NCBI RefSeq assembly: GCF_004770145.1
Contig: NZ_RQFW01000010.1
Coordinates: 316,001 to 380,000, forward strand
DNA: 64,000 bases
Reading direction: 5' to 3'
Origin: Leptospira bourretii
GTDB taxonomy: Bacteria; Spirochaetota; Leptospiria; Leptospirales; Leptospiraceae
The position numbers were made by a program, and so were the translations under genes. This document shows, in pieces, positions 48,970 through 57,763 of this stretch. How positions within the stretch are numbered: position 1 is the first letter of the stretch; every line of letters begins with the position of its first letter. Below the pieces are notes generated by a model. The model had not been told where the DNA came from and did no database searches. It saw nothing but the letters and a program-made list of their open reading frames with translations.

Positions 48970-49083
48970 GGCATTTCGACCTAAATATAAGGGTTTCGTG
49001 GAGTTTCTAAGCAATGTGAGTTAAAAATCACGCCTAGTACCTAAACGAATTGCACAAAATGAAAACTTTTTGCTTATAATTTC

Positions 49084-49095
49084 GGCAAATTTGCC
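49084..49095. promoter_or_regulatory. 12-bp palindrome, possible enhancer-binding site for glnA
   Basis: GGCAAATTTGCC, perfectly symmetric, centred about 147 bp upstream of the predicted sigma-54 start of glnA. That is a usual distance for an NtrC-like activator site. It does not match the enterobacterial NtrC sequence, and only one copy is seen. Confidence 0.35.
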
Positions 49096-49151
49096 TAATT
49101 TAAGCTTCCGCCATTTCGAAATACTATCTCCAAATGGGGGATTTTGGTCAA

Positions 49152-49199
49152 CGGAATCGGGTAATTTTCGAAGAGAAATCAGAAAATTTTCAGATTCCG
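49152..49199. promoter_or_regulatory. Nested inverted repeat upstream of the PP2C gene
   Basis: CGGAATC...GATTCCG (49152-49158 and 49193-49199) encloses AATTTTC...GAAAATT (49163-49169 and 49182-49188), with 4-nt internal loops on each side. It lies 58-105 bp before the PP2C start. It could be a tandem operator or an RNA structure in a leader. Confidence 0.4.
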
Positions 49200-49256
49200 A
49201 ACAAGTTATGTTTTTTTTGTGGCAGTGACCGAAGACTCATAAAGGTTAGAATCTAG

Positions 49257-50996
49257 ATGAGTTCTCGAAAACCCGATTATGGTCGTTACCAACATTTAGA
49301 GAGCTTTATCCACCTTTCCAAAGATGCCATCTGGTGTTATGAATTGGACATTCCTATGCCCATTTCTCTTTCCTTGGAAGAACAGATGGAATATGTTTGG
49401 AACCACAGTGTGATCCGGGAAAGTAATTTGGCGATGGCTAAGTTTTATGGATACAATTCAGTCCATGAGGTTGTGGGAAAGTATCTGAAGGATCTTGTCA
49501 CTCTGAAGAGTGTTTTTTTACTTCGCAAATTCATTGAAAGCACATACCAATTAGAAAATTACGAATACATTGTTGAATTGTCGGATGGCAACCAAAGGGT
49601 ATTTTTGATGAACTCCCATGGGCAGGTGGAGGATGGACACCTGCTACGGATTTGGGGCCAACAAATCGAAATCTCTTCCATTCGTGAGTCCGAAGTCAAA
49701 CTTTCTGGTCTGTTACGATTTTCCCAAATTGTCACAGAGGTATCCAAAACCTTTGTTCATACCAAAGCAGAATTTGTCTCCGATGCCATCCAGTTTGCCT
49801 TGGAGGAATTAGGTAAATACTCTCGTGCGGACCGAGTGTTTGCGGCTGAAATATCATCGGATAAACAATTTTTATCAGTGACCCATGAATGGGTGTTAGA
49901 TGGCATCCCTTCTTTGTTTTCCGTAGGTACAAAACTTCCCATTGCCAAAATGAATCCAGAACGGCTAGGGATTCTCGCCTCTGATGGAGTGATCCATATT
50001 GCCGATACTCAGTTGATGGTGGATGAACCTTGGCATTTGGATCTTTTTAAACGAGCAGAAGTGCGTTCTATCCTTGTTGTCGGTTTACGTGACGAGGGGA
50101 GTGTGATTGGGATTTTAGGAATTACTACTTATGAACAAGTTGGAAATTGGTCAGAAGAAACAAAACAATTGTTAGGTTTAGTCGCTGGTTTTATTTCGCA
50201 AGGGTTAGTTCGTGCTAAAAATGAAATCAAACTGATGAAAAAAGAAAAAATCCTACAAAGGTTTTATTCTGATGTCAAAGAAGATTTGGCGCTGGCTAAA
50301 TTAACCCAAGAGGCATGGGTTGCCAAAGATTTTGGTGAAATTCAAAATGTAAAAATCCAATCCCGGTTTTTGCCATACGATGAAATTGGTGGTGACCTGA
50401 TTTTATACGAAAGACTTAGCGAAGAATGTATCGATATTTTTTTCGGTGATATTTCAGGTCATGGGATTTCTTCAGCTCTTGTTTCTGGGATTGCTGCCGT
50501 ATCGTTTAAAAAACATTCCAAATTAGAATCCAGTCCATCTGCCATTTTATCGGCTATGCATTTGGAGCTAAAAACCATTGTATTCAAACACCATATCTCA
50601 GCTTGTGTCCTTCGTCTTTATCCAAAGGAAAGAAGGGTAGAGTTTAGTTTTGCAGGCCATCCACCGGTTGTATTTTGGAAACATGATGAACGTGTGATGA
50701 AACTTGTAAAAGATGAAATGTATCCGATCCTTTTACTAGACCATTGGGAAGGGAAAACCATTTCCAAAACATTCGAAGCGGGAGATCGTTTGCTTTTGTA
50801 TTCTGATGGAATTTATGAATTAGAAGAAGAGGCCGGTGGTTATATTGGTCTTGATGTTTTTTTACAAGAACTCTCTGAGATGATTTCCGTTTCTGATACA
50901 ACCGATACCTTACTCAAAAAAATGATCGCCAATTGTCTCATTGACAAAGAACGAATCATTCATGATGACATCGCTGTTTTGTTTATGGAATTTTAA
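49257..50996 (+). CDS. PAS/GAF-sensor PP2C-type serine phosphatase (SpoIIE/RsbU-like)
   Basis: A 579-residue cytoplasmic protein. Residues 10-140 resemble a PAS domain, about 160-325 a GAF domain (SILVVGLRDEGSVIGILGITTYE near its end), and 375-579 a PP2C/SpoIIE phosphatase. Metal-binding motifs are all present: EIGGDLIL, FFGDISGHGISSAL, LYSDGIYELEEE and HDDIAVLFMEF. Such enzymes dephosphorylate STAS anti-anti-sigma proteins. A STAS gene lies at 31395-31775, too far to be in the same operon but a reasonable substrate. The next gene is convergent with a 4-bp overlap. Confidence 0.88.
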   Translation: MSSRKPDYGRYQHLESFIHLSKDAIWCYELDIPMPISLSLEEQMEYVWNHSVIRESNLAMAKFYGYNSVHEVVGKYLKDLVTLKSVFLLRKFIESTYQLENYEYIVELSDGNQRVFLMNSHGQVEDGHLLRIWGQQIEISSIRESEVKLSGLLRFSQIVTEVSKTFVHTKAEFVSDAIQFALEELGKYSRADRVFAAEISSDKQFLSVTHEWVLDGIPSLFSVGTKLPIAKMNPERLGILASDGVIHIADTQLMVDEPWHLDLFKRAEVRSILVVGLRDEGSVIGILGITTYEQVGNWSEETKQLLGLVAGFISQGLVRAKNEIKLMKKEKILQRFYSDVKEDLALAKLTQEAWVAKDFGEIQNVKIQSRFLPYDEIGGDLILYERLSEECIDIFFGDISGHGISSALVSGIAAVSFKKHSKLESSPSAILSAMHLELKTIVFKHHISACVLRLYPKERRVEFSFAGHPPVVFWKHDERVMKLVKDEMYPILLLDHWEGKTISKTFEAGDRLLLYSDGIYELEEEAGGYIGLDVFLQELSEMISVSDTTDTLLKKMIANCLIDKERIIHDDIAVLFMEF

Positions 50997-51724
50997 TTTT
51001 CTCTATCTGCGAGATCGAGTGCTTTGGCATCTGCTTCTGGATACTTCGCGAGATATTCCGAAACAATTTTCTTTTTTCCATCGAGCCTTTCCAAATGGTT
51101 CTCTATGATATGTCCAAAGTCCAATTTCCCAGTCACAATTTCATATCGTTCTGTTTCAATGGTTCCTAAATCCAAATCAACAGGCACTTCATTGGCTTTG
51201 TCTGCATATTCTTTGGCTTTTTCCCAGTAAGGAATGGCTTCTTTGTAAAATGCTTCTGCCACTCCAAAACTTTCTTTGAGTTCATGTGCAAAATCTAGAT
51301 TATAAAAATACACATGGCGTTTGTCAAATTTGGAGGCAAGTCTCATGTAAGAACGCATGATTTGGATGTTGATGTGCATAAACATCAAGTTTCGATATTT
51401 ATAATATTCTTTTTCTGTTTTGGTTTCACACAAAGAATGTTTGGGGTGACGAAATCGTTTCCCTAAAGCAATTTTTAACCAATAGATATTTTTTCTGATT
51501 TCATTATCGTTGTAATGTTGTTTGAGATTGTACAACTCATAAAAATCTTCCAAATACTTTGGTTCCCATTTATGGAGTTTGTAAGGCACCCAATCGGAAA
51601 ACTTGGTATAAGGTCCATTTTTTTCGTATTCGTAGTTGTAATCGATATCGGTTTCCCAAGCACCAAGGGAATGGGAAAACAAGGATAGAACGAGTGCGAT
51701 TGAAATGACAAATCCTTGTTTCAC
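50993..51724 (-). CDS. Secreted alpha-helical protein of unknown function
   Basis: A 243-residue exported protein: signal peptide MKQGFVISIALVLSLFSHSLGA, then a Tyr-rich start (YNYEYEKNGPY) and a long all-helical body with repeated aromatic residues (EKEYYKYRNLMFMHINIQIM, HVYFYNLDFAHELKESFG, AEAFYKEAIPYWEKAKEYA). It is highly charged and has one Cys. Periplasmic helical proteins of this general look include the leptospiral flagellar sheath proteins FcpA and FcpB, but I cannot confirm kinship. It is convergent with the phosphatase gene and 43 bp downstream of a two-component pair. Confidence 0.75.
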   Translation of the reverse strand: MKQGFVISIALVLSLFSHSLGAWETDIDYNYEYEKNGPYTKFSDWVPYKLHKWEPKYLEDFYELYNLKQHYNDNEIRKNIYWLKIALGKRFRHPKHSLCETKTEKEYYKYRNLMFMHINIQIMRSYMRLASKFDKRHVYFYNLDFAHELKESFGVAEAFYKEAIPYWEKAKEYADKANEVPVDLDLGTIETERYEIVTGKLDFGHIIENHLERLDGKKKIVSEYLAKYPEADAKALDLADREN

Positions 51725-51767
51725 CCTAAAAGTATCGGTAAATCGGACAGATTCCCTAATGGGATTC

Positions 51768-52451
51768 TTATTTTAGAGGGAAGACTTCTGCCACCCATTG
51801 GTAACCCACACCTCGCACATTGCGGATGGATTCTTCCCCCAGAGCATCCCGAAGCCTCACGATGGCATTGTCGATAGTCCTTTCTGTGGGAAAACTTTCC
51901 TCACCTACGATATTGTCTAAAATTTCGGAACGACTAAAGACCTTTCTCACATCAGAAAGGAGGAGGGCCAAAAGAGCACAGTCCCTTTTGGAAAGTAAAA
52001 CGGAAGACCCATCTTCCCTTTTCACAAGGAAGGAATCCAAGTGGATTTCTGTTTGGTCCATTTTCCATTTTTGTCCAAAATGAGGGCGAGTCTGGGCCAC
52101 CACCCGTTCCAGTCGGATGAGGAATTCTTTTAAATGGAATGGTTTGGGAATGAACTCGGCTGCACCAAGTTCGAACCCACGAAGTCTCTCTTGGGCACCT
52201 GCTTGTGCTGTTAAAAATAAGAAGGGGAGGTCTTTTTCTTTGGATAAAAAAACTTCTGCCAATTGGAATCCATTTCCATCAGGAAGTCGTAAATCAAGAA
52301 CGACCAAATCAAATTGGTTTGGAGAAAATAATGTTTCTGCTTCGGAAACCGTTTTTGCCCACTGCACCCGGTACCGGTCTTGTTCCAATCTTTCTTTTAA
52401 GGTTTCACCGAGACCCTCGTCATCTTCTACAAGCAAAATTCTTGGTTTCAT
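51768..52451 (-). CDS. OmpR-family response regulator
   Basis: A 227-residue regulator. The receiver domain has Glu9-Asp10-Asp11, phospho-acceptor Asp53 (VVLDLRLPDGNG), Thr81 and Lys103 (IPKPF). The C-terminal winged-helix DNA-binding domain spans about 130-225 (LLSKRDCALLALLL, then TIDNAIVRLRDALGEE and IRNVRGVGYQWV). Its ATG overlaps the stop of the kinase gene (ATGA), so the two are a matched pair. Confidence 0.93.
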   Translation of the reverse strand: MKPRILLVEDDEGLGETLKERLEQDRYRVQWAKTVSEAETLFSPNQFDLVVLDLRLPDGNGFQLAEVFLSKEKDLPFLFLTAQAGAQERLRGFELGAAEFIPKPFHLKEFLIRLERVVAQTRPHFGQKWKMDQTEIHLDSFLVKREDGSSVLLSKRDCALLALLLSDVRKVFSRSEILDNIVGEESFPTERTIDNAIVRLRDALGEESIRNVRGVGYQWVAEVFPLK

Positions 52452-53335
52452 GAAACCTCTTTTAAGTTCAGTTTTACTTGGAATCCGGACGAACTGTTCG
52501 GAAACTCAAGAGAACCTTTCATTTTTTCGATTAGTTTTTTTACGATATACAATCCAATCCCACTTCCACTGGTTTTGGAATGACGTAGGAATGGTAATGT
52601 CAGATTTTTTTTATTCCCACTAAAACCGGCACCATCATCTTCTAAAAGAAAAGAAATATCTTTAAGATCTTTTGTCACTGTGAGTTTGATTGTTTTTGCT
52701 TTTCCATGGCGTTTTGCATTTTCACTTAGGTTTTTTAACATCGCAAAAAAAGCTTTTTTATCAATGTACACTTTTGTGTTTTGGGGAATCAAAACATTCC
52801 AAGTTAAATCTGGTTCATGATGGGAATAGGATTCACATAAATCAGAAATCGTGAGGGGTTCCATATATAAGGATTCTCCCTGCATTAGGCTTGCGAGATA
52901 AAATGCATTTCCCATTTGGGATTCAATGCGTTGGTTTTCTTTCCAAATTTTTTCTAATTTTTTCTTTAGTTCTGGTTCTTTCGTATTTTCTAAAAGAACT
53001 TCGATTTGCAACTGTAAGCTGGCAATGGGAGTTTTCATTTCGTGAGTGACAGTGGAAAAAAAATCTGAAATGAGTTTAGAACGTTTATGATCTCGATAAG
53101 AAAGAATCGCCAGAGTCACTCCACCGAGAGTGAGCATAGAAAGAAAAAAGGATCCTTCCAGTTGCAACATCCGATTGACTCGGTTGAGTTCGACTTGCCT
53201 TGCGTCGCTGATAGAAATTTCCGAAATGGTCTTTGCTTGGCGAAATCCCAAAATCCACCACCACACTCCCAATGAAAGTGTGAGGGATAACCAGGCCAGG
53301 GAAAAAAACATTCGAAATTGTGCTGATCCTCTCAA
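52448..53335 (-). CDS. Membrane sensor histidine kinase
   Basis: A 295-residue kinase with two membrane helices close together (about 9-29 and 60-77), a very short outer part, the dimer/phospho-acceptor motif FFSTVTHEMKTPIASL (His98 by this start), N box NLSENAKRHG, and G boxes DDGAGFSG and GSGIGLYIVKKLI. The TTG start at 53335 has GAGAGG five bases upstream; the frame is open to another TTG at 53383. With such a small outer part it may sense membrane state or a partner protein. It is paired with the OmpR-type regulator. Confidence 0.88.
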   Translation of the reverse strand: MRGSAQFRMFFSLAWLSLTLSLGVWWWILGFRQAKTISEISISDARQVELNRVNRMLQLEGSFFLSMLTLGGVTLAILSYRDHKRSKLISDFFSTVTHEMKTPIASLQLQIEVLLENTKEPELKKKLEKIWKENQRIESQMGNAFYLASLMQGESLYMEPLTISDLCESYSHHEPDLTWNVLIPQNTKVYIDKKAFFAMLKNLSENAKRHGKAKTIKLTVTKDLKDISFLLEDDGAGFSGNKKNLTLPFLRHSKTSGSGIGLYIVKKLIEKMKGSLEFPNSSSGFQVKLNLKEVS

Positions 53336-53439
53336 ATTTGCCTCTCGATGCAAGTTAGGGCCAAGGGGATGGACGACGAGCAAAAAAAGATGTTGTCACA
53401 TTGGAAGAACCCGAGAATTTATTTTTTAGGAGAACAACT

Positions 53440-54504
53440 TTGAACTTCGACGAAATCTCGAAACATCTTGGAAACGACGCAGAATCCTTACTTGGATTCA
53501 AATCCCCAAAAATCGCTAAAGAACTAATCCACGTACCTGGCTCTGACTGGGTTGATAGAATTTTTGCTCCCACAGACAGGTCTGTACCTGTGCTTCGCAG
53601 CATCCAAACCCTTCTCGGAAGTGGCCGTCTCGGTGGAACGGGTTATGTTTCCATCCTTCCGGTTGACCAAGGAATTGAACATTCTGCTGGTGCCTCATTT
53701 GCAAAAAACCCGATTTACTTTGACGGTGAAAACATCATCAAATTGGCTATCGAAGGTGGTTGTAATGGAGTGGCAACAACTCTAGGAGTTCTTGGATCCG
53801 TTGCAAGAAAGTATGCTCACAAAATTCCTTTCATTTTGAAAATCAATCACAATGAACTTCTCACTTACCCAAACAAAAGTGAACAAATCCTATTTGCAAC
53901 AGTAAAACAAGCTTATGACCAAGGTTGTGTTGCGATTGGGGCTACCATTTATTTTGGTTCCGCTGATTCAGGTCGTGAAATCGTTGAAATTTCTAAAATC
54001 TTTCAAATGGCTCACGAATTAGGAATGGCAACCATCCTTTGGTGTTATGTAAGAAACAATGCGTTCAAAAAAGACAAAGACTACCATGTTTCTGCTGACT
54101 TAACAGGACAAGCTAACCACTTAGGTGTGACAATCCAAGCTGATATCATCAAACAAAAGTTACCTGAAAACAATGGTGGATACAATGTGTTAAACCAAGA
54201 ATCTTCTTATGGTAAAACAGACAAACGTATCTACACGGATCTTACTTCTGACCACCCCATTGACCTCACTCGTTACCAAGTAGCAAATTGTTATATGGGA
54301 AGAGCTGGACTTATCAACTCTGGTGGTGCATCAGGTGAAAATGATTTACAAGATGCGATCAAAACAGCCGTCATCAACAAACGTGCTGGTGGAATGGGTC
54401 TTATCTCTGGAAGAAAAGCGTTCCAAAAACCAATGAAGGAAGGGGTTGCATTGCTCAACGCCATCCAAGACGTATATCTATCGAAAGAAATCACAGTCGC
54501 TTAA
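53440..54504 (+). CDS. Class I fructose-bisphosphate aldolase (FbaB/DhnA type)
   Basis: A 354-residue Schiff-base aldolase of the archaeal/FbaB kind. [20 protein letters not shown] and the [12 protein letters not shown] strand, then [13 protein letters not shown] and the C-terminal [21 protein letters not shown] phosphate-binding loop are diagnostic. It interconverts fructose 1,6-bisphosphate and triose phosphates. The start is TTG 53440 behind TTAGGAGAAC; the frame to 53401 is not needed. malQ follows at once, giving a sugar-metabolism pair. Confidence 0.9.
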   Translation: MNFDEISKHLGNDAESLLGFKSPKIAKELIHVPGSDWVDRIFAPTDRSVPVLRSIQTLLGSGRLGGTGYVSILPVDQGIEHSAGASFAKNPIYFDGENIIKLAIEGGCNGVATTLGVLGSVARKYAHKIPFILKINHNELLTYPNKSEQILFATVKQAYDQGCVAIGATIYFGSADSGREIVEISKIFQMAHELGMATILWCYVRNNAFKKDKDYHVSADLTGQANHLGVTIQADIIKQKLPENNGGYNVLNQESSYGKTDKRIYTDLTSDHPIDLTRYQVANCYMGRAGLINSGGASGENDLQDAIKTAVINKRAGGMGLISGRKAFQKPMKEGVALLNAIQDVYLSKEITVA

Positions 54505-54508
54505 AGAC

Positions 54509-56233
54509 TTGGAATTTTTTCGAAATGTAAAAAAAAGAAGGGCGGGGGTACTTGTATCTCTGCCCTCCATTGTTTCTGAACATTCTTTTGAATGTGGAGA
54601 CATTTATAGTTTATACCCACTTTGTGATTGGGCAAAAGATGTGGGTTTTAGCATCATCCAATTATTACCTTTAAATGATACAGGGTTTGGATACTCACCT
54701 TACAGTGCTATCTCGGCTTTTGCCATTGATCCTCTTTATATCTCCTTATACAAACTAGGCATTCATACAAAATCTCGCAAACGTGAGATACAATTCTTAA
54801 AGAATCATCCCATTCGCATTCGTAATCTAAAATTAGAAATCATTCGTAAGTTATATTCAGAAAATCAAAAAGAAGCTATGAATGAGGCTACTTACTTTTT
54901 GGAAAAACATCCCTGGTGTTATTCCTATGCAGCTTTTCGATTATTGTATGAGGAATTTGAAGGCAAAGGTTGGTGGGAATGGCCTAAAAAATTCCAAGAT
55001 CCAAACCATTCCAAAGAATATATATTCTCAGAGAAAAGAGAGGAAGCTCTCTTCTGGGTTTATCTGCAAAAGATCGCCTATGACCAGTTATCTGAAGTAA
55101 AAACCCATTATGAAGATGTGGGTGTGTATTTAAAGGGTGATATGCCCATCCTGACTTCCCGAAATTCTTGTGATGTTTGGGAACATCCTGAATTTTTTAT
55201 AATGAATTTACAAGCCGGTGCTCCTCCAGATGATTTTTCAAAAACTGGTCAAACTTGGGGATTTCCGGTTCTGAATTGGGAAACATTGGAGAAAACAAAC
55301 TATTCTTGGTGGAAGGATCGTTTGTCCTATTTGGAACATTTTTTTCATCTCTATCGCATTGACCATGTGATTGGAATGTATCGTATTTGGGCCATCCCAG
55401 AGGCAGATCATACGGCCCTTCATGGTTGGTTCCATCCGCAATTTGGAATTGCGACTGATGAATTTATTAAAGAAGGATTGGATCCTAAACATTTTGAAAA
55501 TTTAGGTCTGATTCATGAATTCATGCCAGGTCATTATATTTTTTATTGGGATTTTTGGAAAGAACCTGGATACCAGGATTTGGAAGAAGAGATTAAGGCA
55601 AAATTATACCCATTGTCGGAACTTCATATTGCAGAAGAGGAAAAACATTGGAGGGAGGCGGGAGAAAAGATTTTGGAAATTTTTGAATCCTTTTCTTCGA
55701 TGATCCCTTGTGCAGAAGATTTGGGTTCTGTTCCTTCCTTCATTAGAGATTCTTTGTTTGAAAGGCAAATGATTGGAATCGATGTGGTTCGTTGGACAAG
55801 GTCTTTTACAACTGGTGAGTTTATCCCTGAAGAATTGTATAGAGAAAATGCTATTTCTGTTTTATCAACACATGACACAAGTTTGGTGATGGAATGGTGG
55901 AAAAAAGAAGGAGATATGGAATCCAAACTCCAATTTTTCTTCGATCGTTTAGGAAAACCAAGACCGGAAACAGAGGACGCGGCACTTATCGGCCTTCTCG
56001 AATTTGTCTTCCAGACAAGTAGCATTTTTTCCATCCAGTTGTTTCAGGATTTGGCAGTGGGGGTTCCTAGTGTTTTAGAAAATCCAGAAACCCACCGCAT
56101 CAATCTTCCGGGAACTCCTGACCACTCCAATTGGACGTACCGGTTTCCCATTCTCATTGAGGAATTTGCCTCTGATTTCAAACGTAACTTCTCCCTCCGC
56201 AAGCTCCTTCTCGATTCCGGAAGAAATTCTTAA
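54509..56233 (+). CDS. malQ: 4-alpha-glucanotransferase (amylomaltase)
   Basis: A 574-residue GH77 enzyme. It shows the N-terminal RRAGVLVSLPSIVSEHSFECG, IQLLPLNDTGFGYSPYSAISAFA, YRIDHVIGMYRIWAIPE with the nucleophile Asp, AEDLGSVPSFIRD with the acid/base Glu, and LSTHDTSLVMEWW. It moves glucan chains in maltodextrin or glycogen use. The start is uncertain: TTG 54509 is 4 bp after the aldolase stop and gives a normal N-terminus, whereas TTG 54446 would overlap the aldolase by 58 bp and has a purine run touching it. Confidence 0.9.
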   Translation: MEFFRNVKKRRAGVLVSLPSIVSEHSFECGDIYSLYPLCDWAKDVGFSIIQLLPLNDTGFGYSPYSAISAFAIDPLYISLYKLGIHTKSRKREIQFLKNHPIRIRNLKLEIIRKLYSENQKEAMNEATYFLEKHPWCYSYAAFRLLYEEFEGKGWWEWPKKFQDPNHSKEYIFSEKREEALFWVYLQKIAYDQLSEVKTHYEDVGVYLKGDMPILTSRNSCDVWEHPEFFIMNLQAGAPPDDFSKTGQTWGFPVLNWETLEKTNYSWWKDRLSYLEHFFHLYRIDHVIGMYRIWAIPEADHTALHGWFHPQFGIATDEFIKEGLDPKHFENLGLIHEFMPGHYIFYWDFWKEPGYQDLEEEIKAKLYPLSELHIAEEEKHWREAGEKILEIFESFSSMIPCAEDLGSVPSFIRDSLFERQMIGIDVVRWTRSFTTGEFIPEELYRENAISVLSTHDTSLVMEWWKKEGDMESKLQFFFDRLGKPRPETEDAALIGLLEFVFQTSSIFSIQLFQDLAVGVPSVLENPETHRINLPGTPDHSNWTYRFPILIEEFASDFKRNFSLRKLLLDSGRNS

Positions 56234-56323
56234 TTTTTTAGAATTTTTCGAATTCTGACAGATTCGTTCAAGTCGGATGGGTCCGATTCTGGTAACATGG
56301 GTTTTTACACCCGGAGGTCTCCC

Positions 56324-56863
56324 TTGAGATTTGCAAAAGAAATGGCGTTTTATTCCGCTTACCATCAGGAAAAACGTAATGTTTTGATCCATGTGCTTGG
56401 TGTTCCCACAATCACCTTCACCTTGTTTGTTGTGCTCAGCCGTTTTTCCCTTTTTGAGTACAGTGGTTTTCACGTATCGGCATCCCTAGTGTTTACATTG
56501 GCTGTGCTTGGTTACTACTATACTTTGGATGTTTTGTTTGCTTTTGTTGCTACCTTGATTTTTGGAGGACTGTATGTCACTTCTGAATGGATTACTTTGC
56601 AACTTCCAGCAAATACGGCGTGGACAATTTTTGGTCTTGGCCAAGTGATCGGTTGGGGAGCACAGTTTTATGGACACTTTGTGTTCGAAAAGAGTAGGCC
56701 TGCCCTTTTTGATAACTTGTTCCAAGCTTTGGTATCGGCACCTCTGTTCGTTGTAGCAGATGTGTTTTTTGAACTTGGATACCGATTGGATTTAAAAAAT
56801 GCAGTCGAGGCAGAACTAAAACAAAAAGGTGTTTGGAAAGACTTTTCGCATAAACCTGCTTAG
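56324..56863 (+). CDS. DUF962 / Mpo1-like membrane protein
   Basis: A 179-residue four-helix membrane protein. EMAFYSAYHQEKRNVLIHVLG, with His in the first and fourth blocks, and the later GWGAQFYGHFVFEKSRPALF are the DUF962 signature; the yeast member Mpo1 is an iron dioxygenase of 2-hydroxy fatty acid oxidation. The best start is TTG 56324, as a perfect GGAGGT at 56313-56318 stands 5 bp before it; an ATG at 56297 in the same frame has no ribosome site. Confidence 0.88.
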   Translation: MRFAKEMAFYSAYHQEKRNVLIHVLGVPTITFTLFVVLSRFSLFEYSGFHVSASLVFTLAVLGYYYTLDVLFAFVATLIFGGLYVTSEWITLQLPANTAWTIFGLGQVIGWGAQFYGHFVFEKSRPALFDNLFQALVSAPLFVVADVFFELGYRLDLKNAVEAELKQKGVWKDFSHKPA

Positions 56864-56881
56864 GTTTTAAAATATAAAACA

Positions 56882-56936
56882 GGATTCGCAAAAAAGATGA
56901 AGGTGAACTTGTTTCTCTAAATCTCTTTTGCGATCC
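56882..56936. terminator. Stem-loop between convergent DUF962 and AraC genes
   Basis: GGATTCGCAAAAAAGA (56882-56897) pairs, with a bulge, to TCTCTTTTGCGATCC (56922-56936). The stem ends 4 bp before the stop of the AraC gene, so it may serve both convergent genes. Confidence 0.55.
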
Positions 56937-56940
56937 TATT

Positions 56941-57714
56941 CTAATCTTCGCAAAAACATACCTTACTTAACGACTGACTTCCTAAAAATAATGATGGTTT
57001 CACTCCAAACATCTTTTTGAAGGTTCTGGATAAATGAGCCTGGTCACTGAATCCTGCGGCATGGGAGGCAGTGGTAAGATTTTCACCACCTTGCAATAGT
57101 TTTGCTGCAATATGAAGCCTTTGCCATAACAAATACTGCCTAAGTGGAATTCCCATATTTTCTTTAAATAAATGCATAAACCTATCGGTGGAAATTTCTG
57201 AAATTTCCGAAAGTTCGGATAAGGTTACTGGGTTTGGCATTTTTTCTTTGATCCTTCGGATTGCCATCTCAATGCGGTTGTCGTATTTTTTGGAAATCGT
57301 TTCTGAGCCTAGTAAAGAAAGGATTTGATTGTACACAGTGCGCGCTGAGTCACAGGTGAGTGCGTCACTAAACAATGGTTCTGCGATTATTTGTATTTTG
57401 GTCCTTGTTTCATCATCAATGGTTTTAGGATGGTCTTCCATTAAAATTTTTTTGTATTCATCTGATTTGGGATCTAATTGGATGATGAGCATTTCTGCAT
57501 TTTCTGCCTCCAATTTATGGTAATAATTGGGAGGAATGATGATCCCTTGGGATTTGATGACTTCATTGGATTTTGTACGCAAACCAAAGGAGGAACCAAG
57601 TGAAACCAAAATGGAAACTGCATAATGAGAATGTGGTTCTGTGACGATGCCTGAAGTTCCTAAGAGAATTCGTTCTCCAAAATAAAAAAGACTTCCTTTT
57701 CTTTTTGAATCCAT
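56941..57714 (-). CDS. AraC family transcriptional regulator
   Basis: A 257-residue regulator. The N-terminal half (1-145) is a cupin-like sensory domain (TEPHSHYAVSILVSLG, PPNYYHKLEAENAEMLIIQLD). The C-terminal 100 residues hold the double helix-turn-helix: VTLSELSEISEISTDRFMHLFKENMG and TTASHAAGFSDQAHLSRTFKKMFG. It is divergent from the transglutaminase-like gene, with 49 bp between, and may control it or itself. The ligand is unknown. Confidence 0.9.
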   Translation of the reverse strand: MDSKRKGSLFYFGERILLGTSGIVTEPHSHYAVSILVSLGSSFGLRTKSNEVIKSQGIIIPPNYYHKLEAENAEMLIIQLDPKSDEYKKILMEDHPKTIDDETRTKIQIIAEPLFSDALTCDSARTVYNQILSLLGSETISKKYDNRIEMAIRRIKEKMPNPVTLSELSEISEISTDRFMHLFKENMGIPLRQYLLWQRLHIAAKLLQGGENLTTASHAAGFSDQAHLSRTFKKMFGVKPSLFLGSQSLSKVCFCED

Positions 57715-57763
57715 ATACTAGAAAAATTCTAAGAACCATTCTGAAAAAGGCAAGGAATATCGA

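Larger units (their letters stand above)
48896..49256. other. 361-bp regulatory intergenic region between glnA and the PP2C gene
   Basis: No gene. From left to right it holds the glnA ribosome site, a minus-strand sigma-54-type element (48953-48969), a TATAAT on the plus strand (49075-49080, no well-spaced -35), the palindrome GGCAAATTTGCC (49084-49095), and a nested inverted repeat (49152-49199) before the PP2C gene. Confidence 0.8.

Noticed and set aside
49044..49080. TTGCAC ... TATAAT as a sigma-70 promoter on the plus strand in the glnA/PP2C gap
   Set aside because: The -10 is perfect, but the spacer is 19 bp and the -35 weak, so it was recorded only as a sequence feature of the gap.
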